NCBI GenBank assembly: GCA_003133205.1
Contig: PKWK01000168.1
Span: 1-5,649 of the forward strand
From: Granulicella sp.
GTDB lineage: Bacteria > Acidobacteriota > Terriglobia > Terriglobales > Acidobacteriaceae
Direction of reading: 5' to 3'
DNA: 5,649 bases
Every line of letters begins with the position of its first letter. The first letter of the stretch is position 1. Under the pieces are notes generated by a model, which made no database searches, was not told where the DNA came from, and worked only from the letters and a program-made list of their open reading frames with translations. Below, piece after piece: positions 1 to 5,632 of the stretch. A program made the translations under genes and the position numbers.

Positions 1-74
1 AGCGGCGGACCATCTTAGTAAATGCGACATTTCAGGCAGTTGATGAAATGGCGATTCTTGTCAGTATCTTGGAT

Positions 75-191
75 TCAAACTGCGCCACAGGCCAGGAAAC
101 CGACCACGAGCAGCGGCACCGACGCTCCCTCCACTATGCATATCAACCATTTCGGAGCCCCGCGTGCCGCTGCGACAAAGCCGACAATCAT
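75..191 (-). other. Short hydrophobic reading frame, possible membrane-protein fragment
   Basis: An ATG at 191-189 opens a 38-codon frame ending in TGA at 77-75. The peptide begins MIVGFVAAARGAPKW and ends in the apolar run VPLLVVGFLACGAV, so its C-terminal half could form one transmembrane helix. No Shine-Dalgarno sequence stands before the ATG, and the same frame is open further upstream (arginine-rich residues ending FRYSIG). It could therefore be the tail of a longer, decayed membrane-protein gene rather than a small gene of its own. It overlaps the end of the recombinase-like remnant in another frame by a few bases. I do not recognise a family, and chance is a real alternative at this length. 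Confidence 0.2.
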
Positions 192-192
192 G

Positions 193-207
193 CCGATAGA
201 GTATCGG
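193..207. repeat. Small perfect inverted repeat, 6-bp arms
   Basis: CCGATA at 193-198 and TATCGG at 202-207 are perfect inverted copies separated by GAG. The repeat lies inside the decayed coding remnant. It has no T-run on either side and is too short to call a terminator. It may be chance. Confidence 0.35.
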
Positions 208-242
208 AACCGACCGTGCCTCCAGGTACGTCGTCTCGTCAG

Positions 243-269
243 GTTCAAAGCGATAAATCGCTTTCGAAC
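243..269. repeat. Imperfect palindrome/hairpin, 12-bp stem with one bulge
   Basis: GTTC plus AAAGCGAT (243-254) pairs with ATCGCTTT (257-264) and GAAC (266-269), leaving a two-base centre AA and a single unpaired C at 265. In a real hairpin the innermost pair would open, giving a four-base loop. There is no T-tract, so it is not a typical intrinsic terminator. It sits exactly at the place where the recombinase-like remnant changes frame, which may be connected with how the frame was lost. Confidence 0.7.
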
Positions 270-466
270 TCAACTTGAGGCCAGCGGATGTCAAGCAACT
301 CTCCCTTGCGCTTAGCCACATCCGTCCTCCTCTCGCCCGTGCAGACAACCCCCACAGCCTCAATCTCTCATTCCAGATCCCCTTGATGTTTTTCAACACT
401 TGCGGATCACTATCTGTATACGGATGCTGAGATCAACGGGGCAACGCTAATTATCAAAATTACTTC

Positions 467-495
467 TTGACATTGGATACAATAATAAATACAAA
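467..495 (+). promoter_or_regulatory. Probable sigma70-type promoter for the TonB-dependent receptor
   Basis: A perfect -35 hexamer TTGACA lies at 467-472. After a 17-base spacer comes TACAAA at 490-495, four of six matches to TATAAT. The surroundings (about 441-505) are the most AT-rich part of the window. Transcription would start near 502 and give a leader of about 95 bases before the receptor ATG. I see no clear operator in the spacer or leader. Confidence 0.5.
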
Positions 496-583
496 TTCAG
501 ACACGCCGAATGGTAGCTTTATGCTTGCCGTACTCCGGGCGGTCGCGATGCGAATTGTAGTGCGCTGATAACAACAATCTGAA

Positions 584-590
584 AGAGGGG
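584..590 (+). promoter_or_regulatory. Ribosome binding site of the receptor gene
   Basis: AGAGGGG, a purine-rich partial match to the Shine-Dalgarno consensus, ends six bases before the ATG at 597. It supports this ATG as the start, as does the signal peptide that begins there. Confidence 0.6.
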
Positions 591-596
591 CTTCCT

Positions 597-3500
597 ATGG
601 CTCAGTATGTATTTTTCAAGCGTACCGCGCCCGGAGTAATCGTACTCTCCTTGCTCGCCGTATTCGGCATCGCCCGCATTTGCGTAGCCCAGGATCTTTC
701 GACCGGCTCACTGAATGTGACCGTTGTGGACCCCGACGGGGCGTTGATCCCCGGAGCGAAGCTGGTGCTGAAGGACCTTGGCACGAACGACATTCACACT
801 GCGACGACCGGGTCGACCGGCGCGTTAGTGATTCCGTATCTGAATCCCGCGGCCTACAGCCTGAGCGTCAGCAAGCCCGGTTTCAGCTCCAGCGAATACG
901 TGAAGGTGACAATTCAAACTAACCAGGTAACCAACCTGACGGTGTCGCTGAAGGTCGGTGCAGCGAGCGACACGGTCACGGTCAGCGCAGATACCAGCCC
1001 GATCTTCAATACAACGCAGAACACGCTCTCCACGACAATCGACCTGAAGCAGGTTGAGGACTTGCCGACAGGTGCACGCGACGTTTTCTCGCTTGCCTTC
1101 CTAGTACCGGGAGCGGTCGACGATAACTTCAACAATCTTCCTGGCGGCGCTGTCGATACGAGCACCAATGGTTTCTCCACCATGACGAACCGCAACAAGA
1201 GCGGCGGCTTCGACACCAACGGCCCAAGCACCACGCAGCGTCTGGAGACCACGCAGGAGATGACCGTCGAGACTGGGGAACTGGATGCATCCAAAGGGGG
1301 AACCTCGGCCATGGACATCGGCTTCCTCACCAAGCGCGGCACCAACCAGTTTCACGGGCAGTTGTTTGAGGACTATCGTAGTGAGGCCCTGAATGCCAAT
1401 GGTTGGAACAACAACAACGCCGGACTGCCGCGCAGCTTGCTGATTATCAATGACTTTGGTGGCAGCATTGCCGGTCCGATCATCAAGGACAAGCTCTTCT
1501 TCTTCGCGAGCATCGGCAACTACCGCCAGCCGAGCCAGGCACTGGTGCAGACCTCCATTGCCACGCGGCTCGCTCTCTCCGGCGTGTATACCTACGCGAA
1601 TGCGACGACGAACGCGATTCAAACTGTCAATGTGCTGCAGACGGGTGCGAGTGCCGGTTGCTCGAACTGCACAGGCACCATCAACTCGATCATTGCCGGC
1701 GACCTTGCCAATATCCAGACCGCATCCGCGCTGCCTGGCACCAGTATTTCGCCGCTGGATCTGAACCACAACCTGCTGAGCTTCTTCAACAAACAGTCCA
1801 CCATCGAGCGGTTCCCAACCCTTCGCATGGACTACAACGTGACGCAGAAGTTTCGTCTGACCGGTGCCGTTACCGAGTCGAACTTCTACTACATCAATTC
1901 GGGCGCCCCACCGTATCCCGGCCCGCTGTTTTCGAATCAGGGGAGCAGCGCCAAGGTCAGGAACTATCAGGTGGTTGCAGGATTCGACTGGACGATCAAG
2001 TCCAACCTCGTCACCGCATTTCGAGTGGGGTATCTCTATTCGAGCTTTCTGTATAACACGCAGGGCTTGGGTGCTCCGACGCCAAGCATGATTCAGCAAG
2101 GCGACCTGGGGTTCGGCTTCGGTCTCAACAGCGGCGTCAATGGTTTCGCGGCGCTCAAGGGCGGCAACCTCTATCCCGTCGCAAGTATTAAGGACGACAC
2201 CACCTGGACGCATGGTCGGCACAACGTCACCTTCGGTGCTTCGACTGCGACGGAGGTCGACCACTATTACAACAACCAGTTCGTGCCGTACGTAGGTGTC
2301 AGCGGGATCGGCCAGGGTGACCCGGTGCAGACGGCGCTGGATAACTCAGTGTCGCAGGGACCGGACTCTGCGGCCGGCGATGTGGAGGGGCTGTATGCAA
2401 CGCTGACTGGCCGCATGAACTACTACAGCCTCGGCGAGTTTGTGAACATTCACACGAAGCAGTTTGAGCCGGGCATCTCTTTCAATCTGCATGAGCGCCT
2501 TACGCAGGCGGCCTTGTTCTTGCAGGACTCGTGGAGGGTACGACCGACGCTGACACTCAACTACGGTCTGCGTTGGGACTTTACCGGTGCCTCGAAGGAC
2601 GAGACCGGCTACTACACGAACCCGACGCTGTCAGCTCTCTGGGGACCCTCCGGCGTCGGTAACATCTTCCAGCCCGGCGTGCTGACCGGTGACCAAAATC
2701 CCGTGGAAGGCCCGCGCGCGGAGTCCTATGCCCCTACCTATGTGCATCCTGAGCCCACGGTAGGCTTTGCGTGGAATCCGCGTGATGCTTCGGATACGGT
2801 TCTTGGCAGACTGCTTGGTCAGGGCAACACCGTCATTCGCGGTAGCTTCACATTCAAGAACTACACCGAGGGCGCGCAGAACTTCTGGAGCATCGGATCG
2901 AACAGCGGCGCAAACTTCAACACGTACTACTATGCGGACCCGGTTGCGCCCCAGCCTGGCGTGACTCCGTCCGCAGGCTTCTACAACGCGGGTTCGGTGG
3001 TGTTGGGTGGCGCGCTTCCTGCGCTTCAGTCCACATCACCCTCGCCGTTCCAGCCCATCATTCCCGAGTCGTACCAGACGTTTAGTGGCACAGGTTATAC
3101 CACCTTCGATCCGAACATCAAGCAGCCATACGTCGAGTCGTGGTCGCTGGGTATACAGCGTCAGATCACGCCAAACAGCGTGGTGGAAGCGCGCTACGTG
3201 GGCAACGTGTCGAGGAACCAGTGGCTGGTCGAAAACTTCAACGAAGTGAATATCTTTGAGAACGGCTTCTTGAAGGAGTTCCAGGGGGCGCAGGCTAACC
3301 TGGCGGCCTCTGGAGGTACGACCTTCCAAGGCGCGAATCCCACGCCCATCATGGCTCAGGCCTTTAAAACGTCTGGACTCGCCGCGAACTATACGGACGG
3401 CAACTTCATCAACTACGTGAAGCAGGGGCAGGCGGGTGCGTTCGCAAGCGCGCTGGCTGGAAACCCCACCTATCTCTGCTCGCTTATCGGAGCGAAGTTC

Positions 3501-4412
3501 GGTCCGTGCTCCGCACAGGGCATCCCCGGATCGGGTACTTATCCCATCAACTTCTTCCAGGAAAATCCGTTCGCTGCAGGCGCCGGAAATGCGGAACTCA
3601 AGAACTCAGGCTTCTCCAACTACAACGCTCTGCAGGTCGACTTCCGTCAGAGCTCAAAGCATGGCCTGCAGTTCGATGCCAATTACACGTACTCGAAGTC
3701 CTTGGGAACCAGCGTTCAGGGAAGCACCGCGCCCGGCTACTATGGCGGTCGCGGCAACAGCGCGCCTGGTTTCTACACACTGCGTAATAAGGGGATGAAT
3801 TACTTCCCGAGTGCGTTCGACGTTCGCAATGTGTTCCATGCCAGCGGAACGTATGACTTCCCGTTCGGTCATGGAAAGGCGTTCCTGAATCGCAGCAAGA
3901 TCGCCAACGCGGTAGTAGGTGGTTGGACGATCGGCTCGATCGTGACATGGGCCAGCGGTGAGCCGCATCTGTTCACCGGAGGGACAAGCACGGTCAACGG
4001 CAACGATTCAGGTATCGCGCTCACGGGCGTGACACCTTCCGAGTTGCAGAAGCAGCTGCACCCACGCTTTATTCCGGGCAAGCCGTACGTGAGCCTGTTT
4101 GATCCGAAGTACATCAATCAGGCCAGCGGACAGGCAAACACGGCGTACATAAGCCCAGCGTCCACCCCCGGACAGTTCGGTCGTCTGCTTTGGCTGCACG
4201 ACCCCAGCAACTTCAATACGGATATCTCGCTCACGAAGCTGATCCCGATCGAGTCATCTATCAACCTTAAGGTGCAGGGTGTCTTTCTGAACGCATTCAA
4301 CCATGTGTCCTGGTTTGGTATGGATACCGGCGTTCAGGATGGTACTTTTGGCTCAACGTCGGGCACTTCGGGCGCGAGGCAGGTCGAGATTCGTGCGAAT
4401 CTGCAGTTCTAG
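597..4412 (+). CDS. TonB-dependent receptor, Oar-like, with N-terminal carboxypeptidase-regulatory-like domain
   Basis: This is an outer-membrane beta-barrel transporter of 1271 residues, within the usual 1000-1300 of the acidobacterial Oar-like group. By family it imports large substrates such as oligosaccharides or chelates with energy from TonB-ExbBD; the substrate cannot be read from the sequence. Residues 1-31 form a signal peptide (FFKR, then a hydrophobic run, likely cleavage CVA|QD). Residues about 36-125 are a carboxypeptidase-regulatory-like beta-sandwich (TGSLNVTVVDPDGALIPGA). The plug follows at about 125-245 (TVTVSADTSPIF, LPTGARDVFSLAFLVPGAV). The barrel begins near 245 with KRGTNQFHGQLFEDYRSEALNA and NDFGGSIAGPIIKDKLFFF, typical of the family, and ends VEIRANLQF with the C-terminal phenylalanine expected for Bam-dependent insertion. 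No TonB box was recognised. The stop TAG (4410-4412) is completed by the first base of the adjoining IS, so the original C-terminus may have differed. No partner gene such as a SusD homologue is present, and no terminator remains downstream. Confidence 0.95.
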   Translation: MAQYVFFKRTAPGVIVLSLLAVFGIARICVAQDLSTGSLNVTVVDPDGALIPGAKLVLKDLGTNDIHTATTGSTGALVIPYLNPAAYSLSVSKPGFSSSEYVKVTIQTNQVTNLTVSLKVGAASDTVTVSADTSPIFNTTQNTLSTTIDLKQVEDLPTGARDVFSLAFLVPGAVDDNFNNLPGGAVDTSTNGFSTMTNRNKSGGFDTNGPSTTQRLETTQEMTVETGELDASKGGTSAMDIGFLTKRGTNQFHGQLFEDYRSEALNANGWNNNNAGLPRSLLIINDFGGSIAGPIIKDKLFFFASIGNYRQPSQALVQTSIATRLALSGVYTYANATTNAIQTVNVLQTGASAGCSNCTGTINSIIAGDLANIQTASALPGTSISPLDLNHNLLSFFNKQSTIERFPTLRMDYNVTQKFRLTGAVTESNFYYINSGAPPYPGPLFSNQGSSAKVRNYQVVAGFDWTIKSNLVTAFRVGYLYSSFLYNTQGLGAPTPSMIQQGDLGFGFGLNSGVNGFAALKGGNLYPVASIKDDTTWTHGRHNVTFGASTATEVDHYYNNQFVPYVGVSGIGQGDPVQTALDNSVSQGPDSAAGDVEGLYATLTGRMNYYSLGEFVNIHTKQFEPGISFNLHERLTQAALFLQDSWRVRPTLTLNYGLRWDFTGASKDETGYYTNPTLSALWGPSGVGNIFQPGVLTGDQNPVEGPRAESYAPTYVHPEPTVGFAWNPRDASDTVLGRLLGQGNTVIRGSFTFKNYTEGAQNFWSIGSNSGANFNTYYYADPVAPQPGVTPSAGFYNAGSVVLGGALPALQSTSPSPFQPIIPESYQTFSGTGYTTFDPNIKQPYVESWSLGIQRQITPNSVVEARYVGNVSRNQWLVENFNEVNIFENGFLKEFQGAQANLAASGGTTFQGANPTPIMAQAFKTSGLAANYTDGNFINYVKQGQAGAFASALAGNPTYLCSLIGAKFGPCSAQGIPGSGTYPINFFQENPFAAGAGNAELKNSGFSNYNALQVDFRQSSKHGLQFDANYTYSKSLGTSVQGSTAPGYYGGRGNSAPGFYTLRNKGMNYFPSAFDVRNVFHASGTYDFPFGHGKAFLNRSKIANAVVGGWTIGSIVTWASGEPHLFTGGTSTVNGNDSGIALTGVTPSELQKQLHPRFIPGKPYVSLFDPKYINQASGQANTAYISPASTPGQFGRLLWLHDPSNFNTDISLTKLIPIESSINLKVQGVFLNAFNHVSWFGMDTGVQDGTFGSTSGTSGARQVEIRANLQF

Positions 4413-4427
4413 AGTGTGTTTCATAAA
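4412..4427 (+). repeat. IS terminal inverted repeat, receptor side (transposase 3' end)
   Basis: GAGTGTGTTTCATAAA matches the other end at 15 of 16 positions (T versus C at the fourth base). The transposase stop codon TGA (4423-4421 on the minus strand) lies inside this repeat. Its first base G completes the receptor's TAG stop. The adjoining target dinucleotide TA is at 4410-4411. Confidence 0.88.
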
Positions 4428-5232
4428 CACCGTCTGAGCGTGATCCAGAGGCAAGCGAGATAGAAGAAGGCTCTATAGGTGGCGAGGAGGTACTCATGGC
4501 GTACGAGGAGCCTACGGAACTGACCGAGCCAGGCGTTGGTTCGTTCGATGATCCAGCGGCGCTTGTAGCGTCTGAGCTTCCTGCCATCTTCATAGCGCCG
4601 GAGTTTGCTGTTCTTACGATACGGGACGATCAGGTCGATGCCACGCTTGGCCAAGCGTTCGCGCAACGGATCGGAGTCGTACGCGCGGTCGGCGATCACG
4701 CGTTTCGGCTTCTGTCGCGGCCGGCCTTTGGGGCGAGGGACTTTGACTGCGGCGAGCGTCGCTTCCGCAAGCGTAACCTCTCCCGGAGAGGCACTTTCGA
4801 GCCGAACTCCCAGCGGAAGACCGCCACCGTCGACCAGTACCATCCACTTCGTCCCCTTGCCGCGCTTGGTTTTGCCGACCGCAGAGCCCCCTTTTTCGCC
4901 GGTGCGAAGCTGCCGTCCAGGACCGTCTCTTCCCACTTCAGCAGGCCTTTGCCATCCAGCGCGCCCAGCAGCGTTCGCCAGGCATCGAGCCACACATCCT
5001 GCTCTTCCCACTGCTTCAACCGCCGCCAGCAGGTCGCCGGAGACGGATACTTGTCTGGCAAAAACCTCCATGCCGCGCCCGTTTGCAAAACCCACAGAAT
5101 ACCCTCCAGGCAGGCCCGGTTCGAAGCCCACGGACGACCTCTCCTGTCCTTGCGCCGCTTCGGCTCAGGCAGCAGCGGCCCGATCAATTTCCACTGTGCG
5201 TCGGTCAACAGCTCGAATCGCTTCCCGCTCAT
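4421..5232 (-). CDS. IS5-family transposase made by -1 frameshifting (DDE type)
   Basis: The first frame runs from ATG at 5232 and by itself would end at 4696 after 178 residues. The second frame ends at TGA 4423-4421. Joining them by a -1 shift after codon 114 (AAG, 4893-4891) gives a 270-residue protein, the normal size for IS427-type transposases. The joined stretch APAKKGGSAVGKTKRGKGTKW reads smoothly as family sequence, which fixes the shift point. Residues about 5-85 are the N-terminal helix-turn-helix region (DUF4096-like: LTDAQWKLIGPLLP, GILWVLQTGAAWRFLP). The likely catalytic triad is D106 (LDGSF), D182 (ADRAYDSD) and E230 in the Y-x2-R-x3-E signature (YKRRWIIE). The protein cuts and joins the IS ends. 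No strong Shine-Dalgarno sequence precedes the start. The product of the first frame alone would hold the DNA-binding part and only D106, so it could act as an inhibitor. Confidence 0.88.
4887..4896 (-). promoter_or_regulatory. Frameshift site A5G5 in the transposase
   Basis: On the minus strand the run AAAAAGGGGG is read in the first frame as GCG AAA AAG GGG GCT, and in the second frame as GGC GAA AAA GGG GGC. Slipping back one base at AAG (to AAA) and/or GGG (to GGG) joins the two parts of the transposase at the point where homology moves from one frame to the other. It differs from the classic A AAA AAG heptamer by having G before the five A's. Ribosomal slippage is the usual explanation in this IS group. 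Polymerase slippage, or a one-base mutation or sequencing error in the homopolymers, remains possible. I saw no obvious stimulating hairpin just downstream. Confidence 0.7.
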
Positions 5233-5292
5233 GCAGAAAGTTCATCAAATCACCCGCCTCACGCAGAAGTCACCAGCTTGAGGCCGTACCTA

Positions 5293-5308
5293 TTTATGAA
5301 ACACGCTC
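5293..5308 (-). repeat. IS terminal inverted repeat, transposase 5' end
   Basis: Read on the minus strand from 5308 it is GAGCGTGTTTCATAAA, pairing with the copy at 4412-4427 with a single mismatch. The outer TA at 5309-5310 is the second target dinucleotide. The truncated recombinase frame reads inward through this repeat. Confidence 0.88.
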
Positions 5309-5309
5309 T

Positions 5310-5525
5310 ACGCACCGTTGTGATGTAGCTACGTTTGCTGCCGGGACCGAGTGCGGTCGAGAGGGACTCGACTGCGCGCTCGAAGATTGGCGCCAGAGGA
5401 TGCTGAAGCGGAGGGCGGCGCCAGCGTTTCACGAGGCGCTCCTGGGCACAGGACGGATGCACTGCACTGCGCGCGGGCATACTGCAGATAACTCCCGGTT
5501 CAATGTCGAGGCGATGGCCATTCAT
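5310..5525 (-). pseudogene. N-terminal fragment of a probable tyrosine recombinase, cut by the IS
   Basis: An ATG at 5525, with a good Shine-Dalgarno sequence eight bases upstream, opens a frame of 72 native codons up to the IS edge. The frame then runs 16 codons into the IS (starting RACFIN) and stops at 5261-5259, giving an 88-residue hybrid. The native part ends HPLAPIFERAVESL, then GPGSKRSYITTVR. This fits the start of the SAM-like core-binding domain of tyrosine recombinases (xxxFLxxLxxxLxxxTxxxYxxxxRxFL). All catalytic residues (R, HxxR, Y) would lie in the missing part, so the product cannot recombine DNA. Similar proteins occur as stand-alone integrases and beside IS91-like transposases; which type this was cannot be told. 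The recombinase assignment rests on about 30 residues and is by eye; the truncation by the IS is clear. Confidence 0.5.
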
Positions 5526-5533
5526 TGGAGCGT

Positions 5534-5540
5534 TCCTCTC
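5534..5540 (-). promoter_or_regulatory. Ribosome binding site of the truncated recombinase
   Basis: GAGAGGA on the minus strand lies eight bases before the ATG at 5525. It supports that start over the in-frame ATG 15 codons further in (MPARSAV). Confidence 0.55.
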
Positions 5541-5548
5541 AGTCTGTG

Positions 5549-5554
5549 ATCATA
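5549..5554 (-). promoter_or_regulatory. Possible -10 element upstream of the truncated recombinase
   Basis: TATGAT, five of six matches to the sigma70 -10 consensus, lies on the minus strand about 24 bases before the start codon. A start near 5542 would leave a short leader that still includes the ribosome binding site. There is no good -35 element at the right distance, only T- and G-rich sequence (TTTTGG at 17 bases), so the call is weak. Confidence 0.3.
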
Positions 5555-5560
5555 GCGTTG

Positions 5561-5587
5561 CCACTAGCACCCCAAAAACGCCAGTGG
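5561..5587. repeat. Imperfect inverted repeat upstream of the truncated recombinase
   Basis: CCACTAGC (5561-5568) and GCCAGTGG (5580-5587) pair at seven of eight positions around an 11-base centre that includes five A's. It covers the place where a -35 element would lie and could be a regulator site, but the arms are short and chance is possible. Confidence 0.4.
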
Positions 5588-5595
5588 TCTATCAT

Positions 5596-5613
5596 GACCG
5601 CCGTACGGCGGTC
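5596..5613. repeat. Perfect 18-bp palindrome
   Basis: GACCGCCGTACGGCGGTC is its own reverse complement over all 18 bases. As RNA it would form a GC-rich stem of seven pairs with a GTAC loop. Neither side has a T-run, so a standard intrinsic terminator is unlikely. Its position about 70-90 bases upstream of the truncated recombinase start would suit an operator, a recombinase binding site or the end of a mobile element. A smaller inverted repeat (CCCG/CGGG, 5620-5632) follows six bases away. Confidence 0.7.
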
Positions 5614-5619
5614 GAACCT

Positions 5620-5632
5620 CCCGAAATACGGG
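5620..5632. repeat. Small inverted repeat beside the 18-bp palindrome
   Basis: CCCG (5620-5623) and CGGG (5629-5632) flank AAATA. Four-base arms are weak alone; it is noted because it lies so close to the perfect palindrome, so the two may form one tandem-hairpin unit. Confidence 0.3.

Larger units (their letters stand above)
187..319 (-). pseudogene. Decayed tyrosine recombinase (integrase) fragment, frame-shifted
   Basis: Two adjacent minus-strand frames together resemble the start of the catalytic domain of a tyrosine recombinase. Frame one (319 to 245) encodes AKRKGELLDIRWPQVEF, which fits the family pattern TGxRxGELLxLxWxxVDF; its Arg would be the first catalytic arginine. This frame stops shortly afterwards. 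Frame two (264 to 187) continues with KAIYRFEPDET and EARSVPI, resembling the family's next strands (xIxLxxxETKNxxxRxVPI). About two bases appear to be missing at the joint. The second catalytic box (HxxR) and the tyrosine are absent, so no active enzyme can be made. A GAGGAGGA stretch precedes a possible GTG at 319, but that looks accidental. The match is by eye, over about 45 residues. Confidence 0.35.
1..596. other. Gene-poor region upstream of the receptor, with decayed coding remnants
   Basis: No reading frame here has the length, start context and composition of an intact gene. The left two thirds (about 75-320) contain minus-strand fragments that look like decayed coding sequence, listed separately: a tyrosine-recombinase-like piece and a short hydrophobic piece. 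From about 320 to 440 I see nothing recognisable. From about 441 to 505 the sequence becomes clearly AT-rich and carries the likely receptor promoter. The 80-odd bases from there to the start codon form an untranslated leader in which I recognise no riboswitch or strong hairpin. Confidence 0.6.
4412..5308 (-). mobile_element. Complete IS5-family insertion sequence, IS427-like, 897 bp
   Basis: The element is defined by inverted ends GAG(T/C)GTGTTTCATAAA at 4412-4427 and, as reverse complement, 5308-5293. It carries a single transposase split into two frames on the minus strand. TA lies immediately outside both ends (4410-4411 and 5309-5310), the expected 2-bp target for this group. Length, end sequence, two-frame layout and transposase motifs all fit the IS427 group of IS5. 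The transposase frame is intact apart from the shift, and both ends are present, so it may still be active. It lies convergent to the receptor gene and touches its stop codon. The two flanks do not look like parts of one original gene (see findings), so this copy may sit at a recombination joint rather than a simple insertion. Confidence 0.88.

Noticed and set aside
22..315. Plus-strand frames of 97 and 76 codons near the left edge
   Set aside because: No ribosome binding site, composition unlike a real protein, and overlap with more protein-like minus-strand fragments.
621..689. Possible lipoprotein signal ending at Cys29 of the receptor
   Set aside because: The residues before the cysteine (A-R-I-C) do not fit a lipobox; an ordinary signal-peptidase I site after Ala31 fits better.
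1101..2264. Long minus-strand open frame of 387 codons inside the receptor gene
   Set aside because: It lies wholly antisense to a clear, family-typical gene. Its arginine/valine/glycine-rich product has no recognisable domain, as expected for a shadow frame in GC-rich DNA.
4409..5311. A longer target duplication (CTA or CTAG) around the IS
   Set aside because: Outside the inverted repeats only TA is shared: the left flank ends TTCTA and the right begins TACGC, so a 3- or 4-bp duplication is not supported.
4605..5549. Plus-strand open frame of 314 codons over the IS, and another of 261 codons at 4496-5281
   Set aside because: Both are antisense to the transposase, low in complexity (serine, arginine and proline rich) and without family features.
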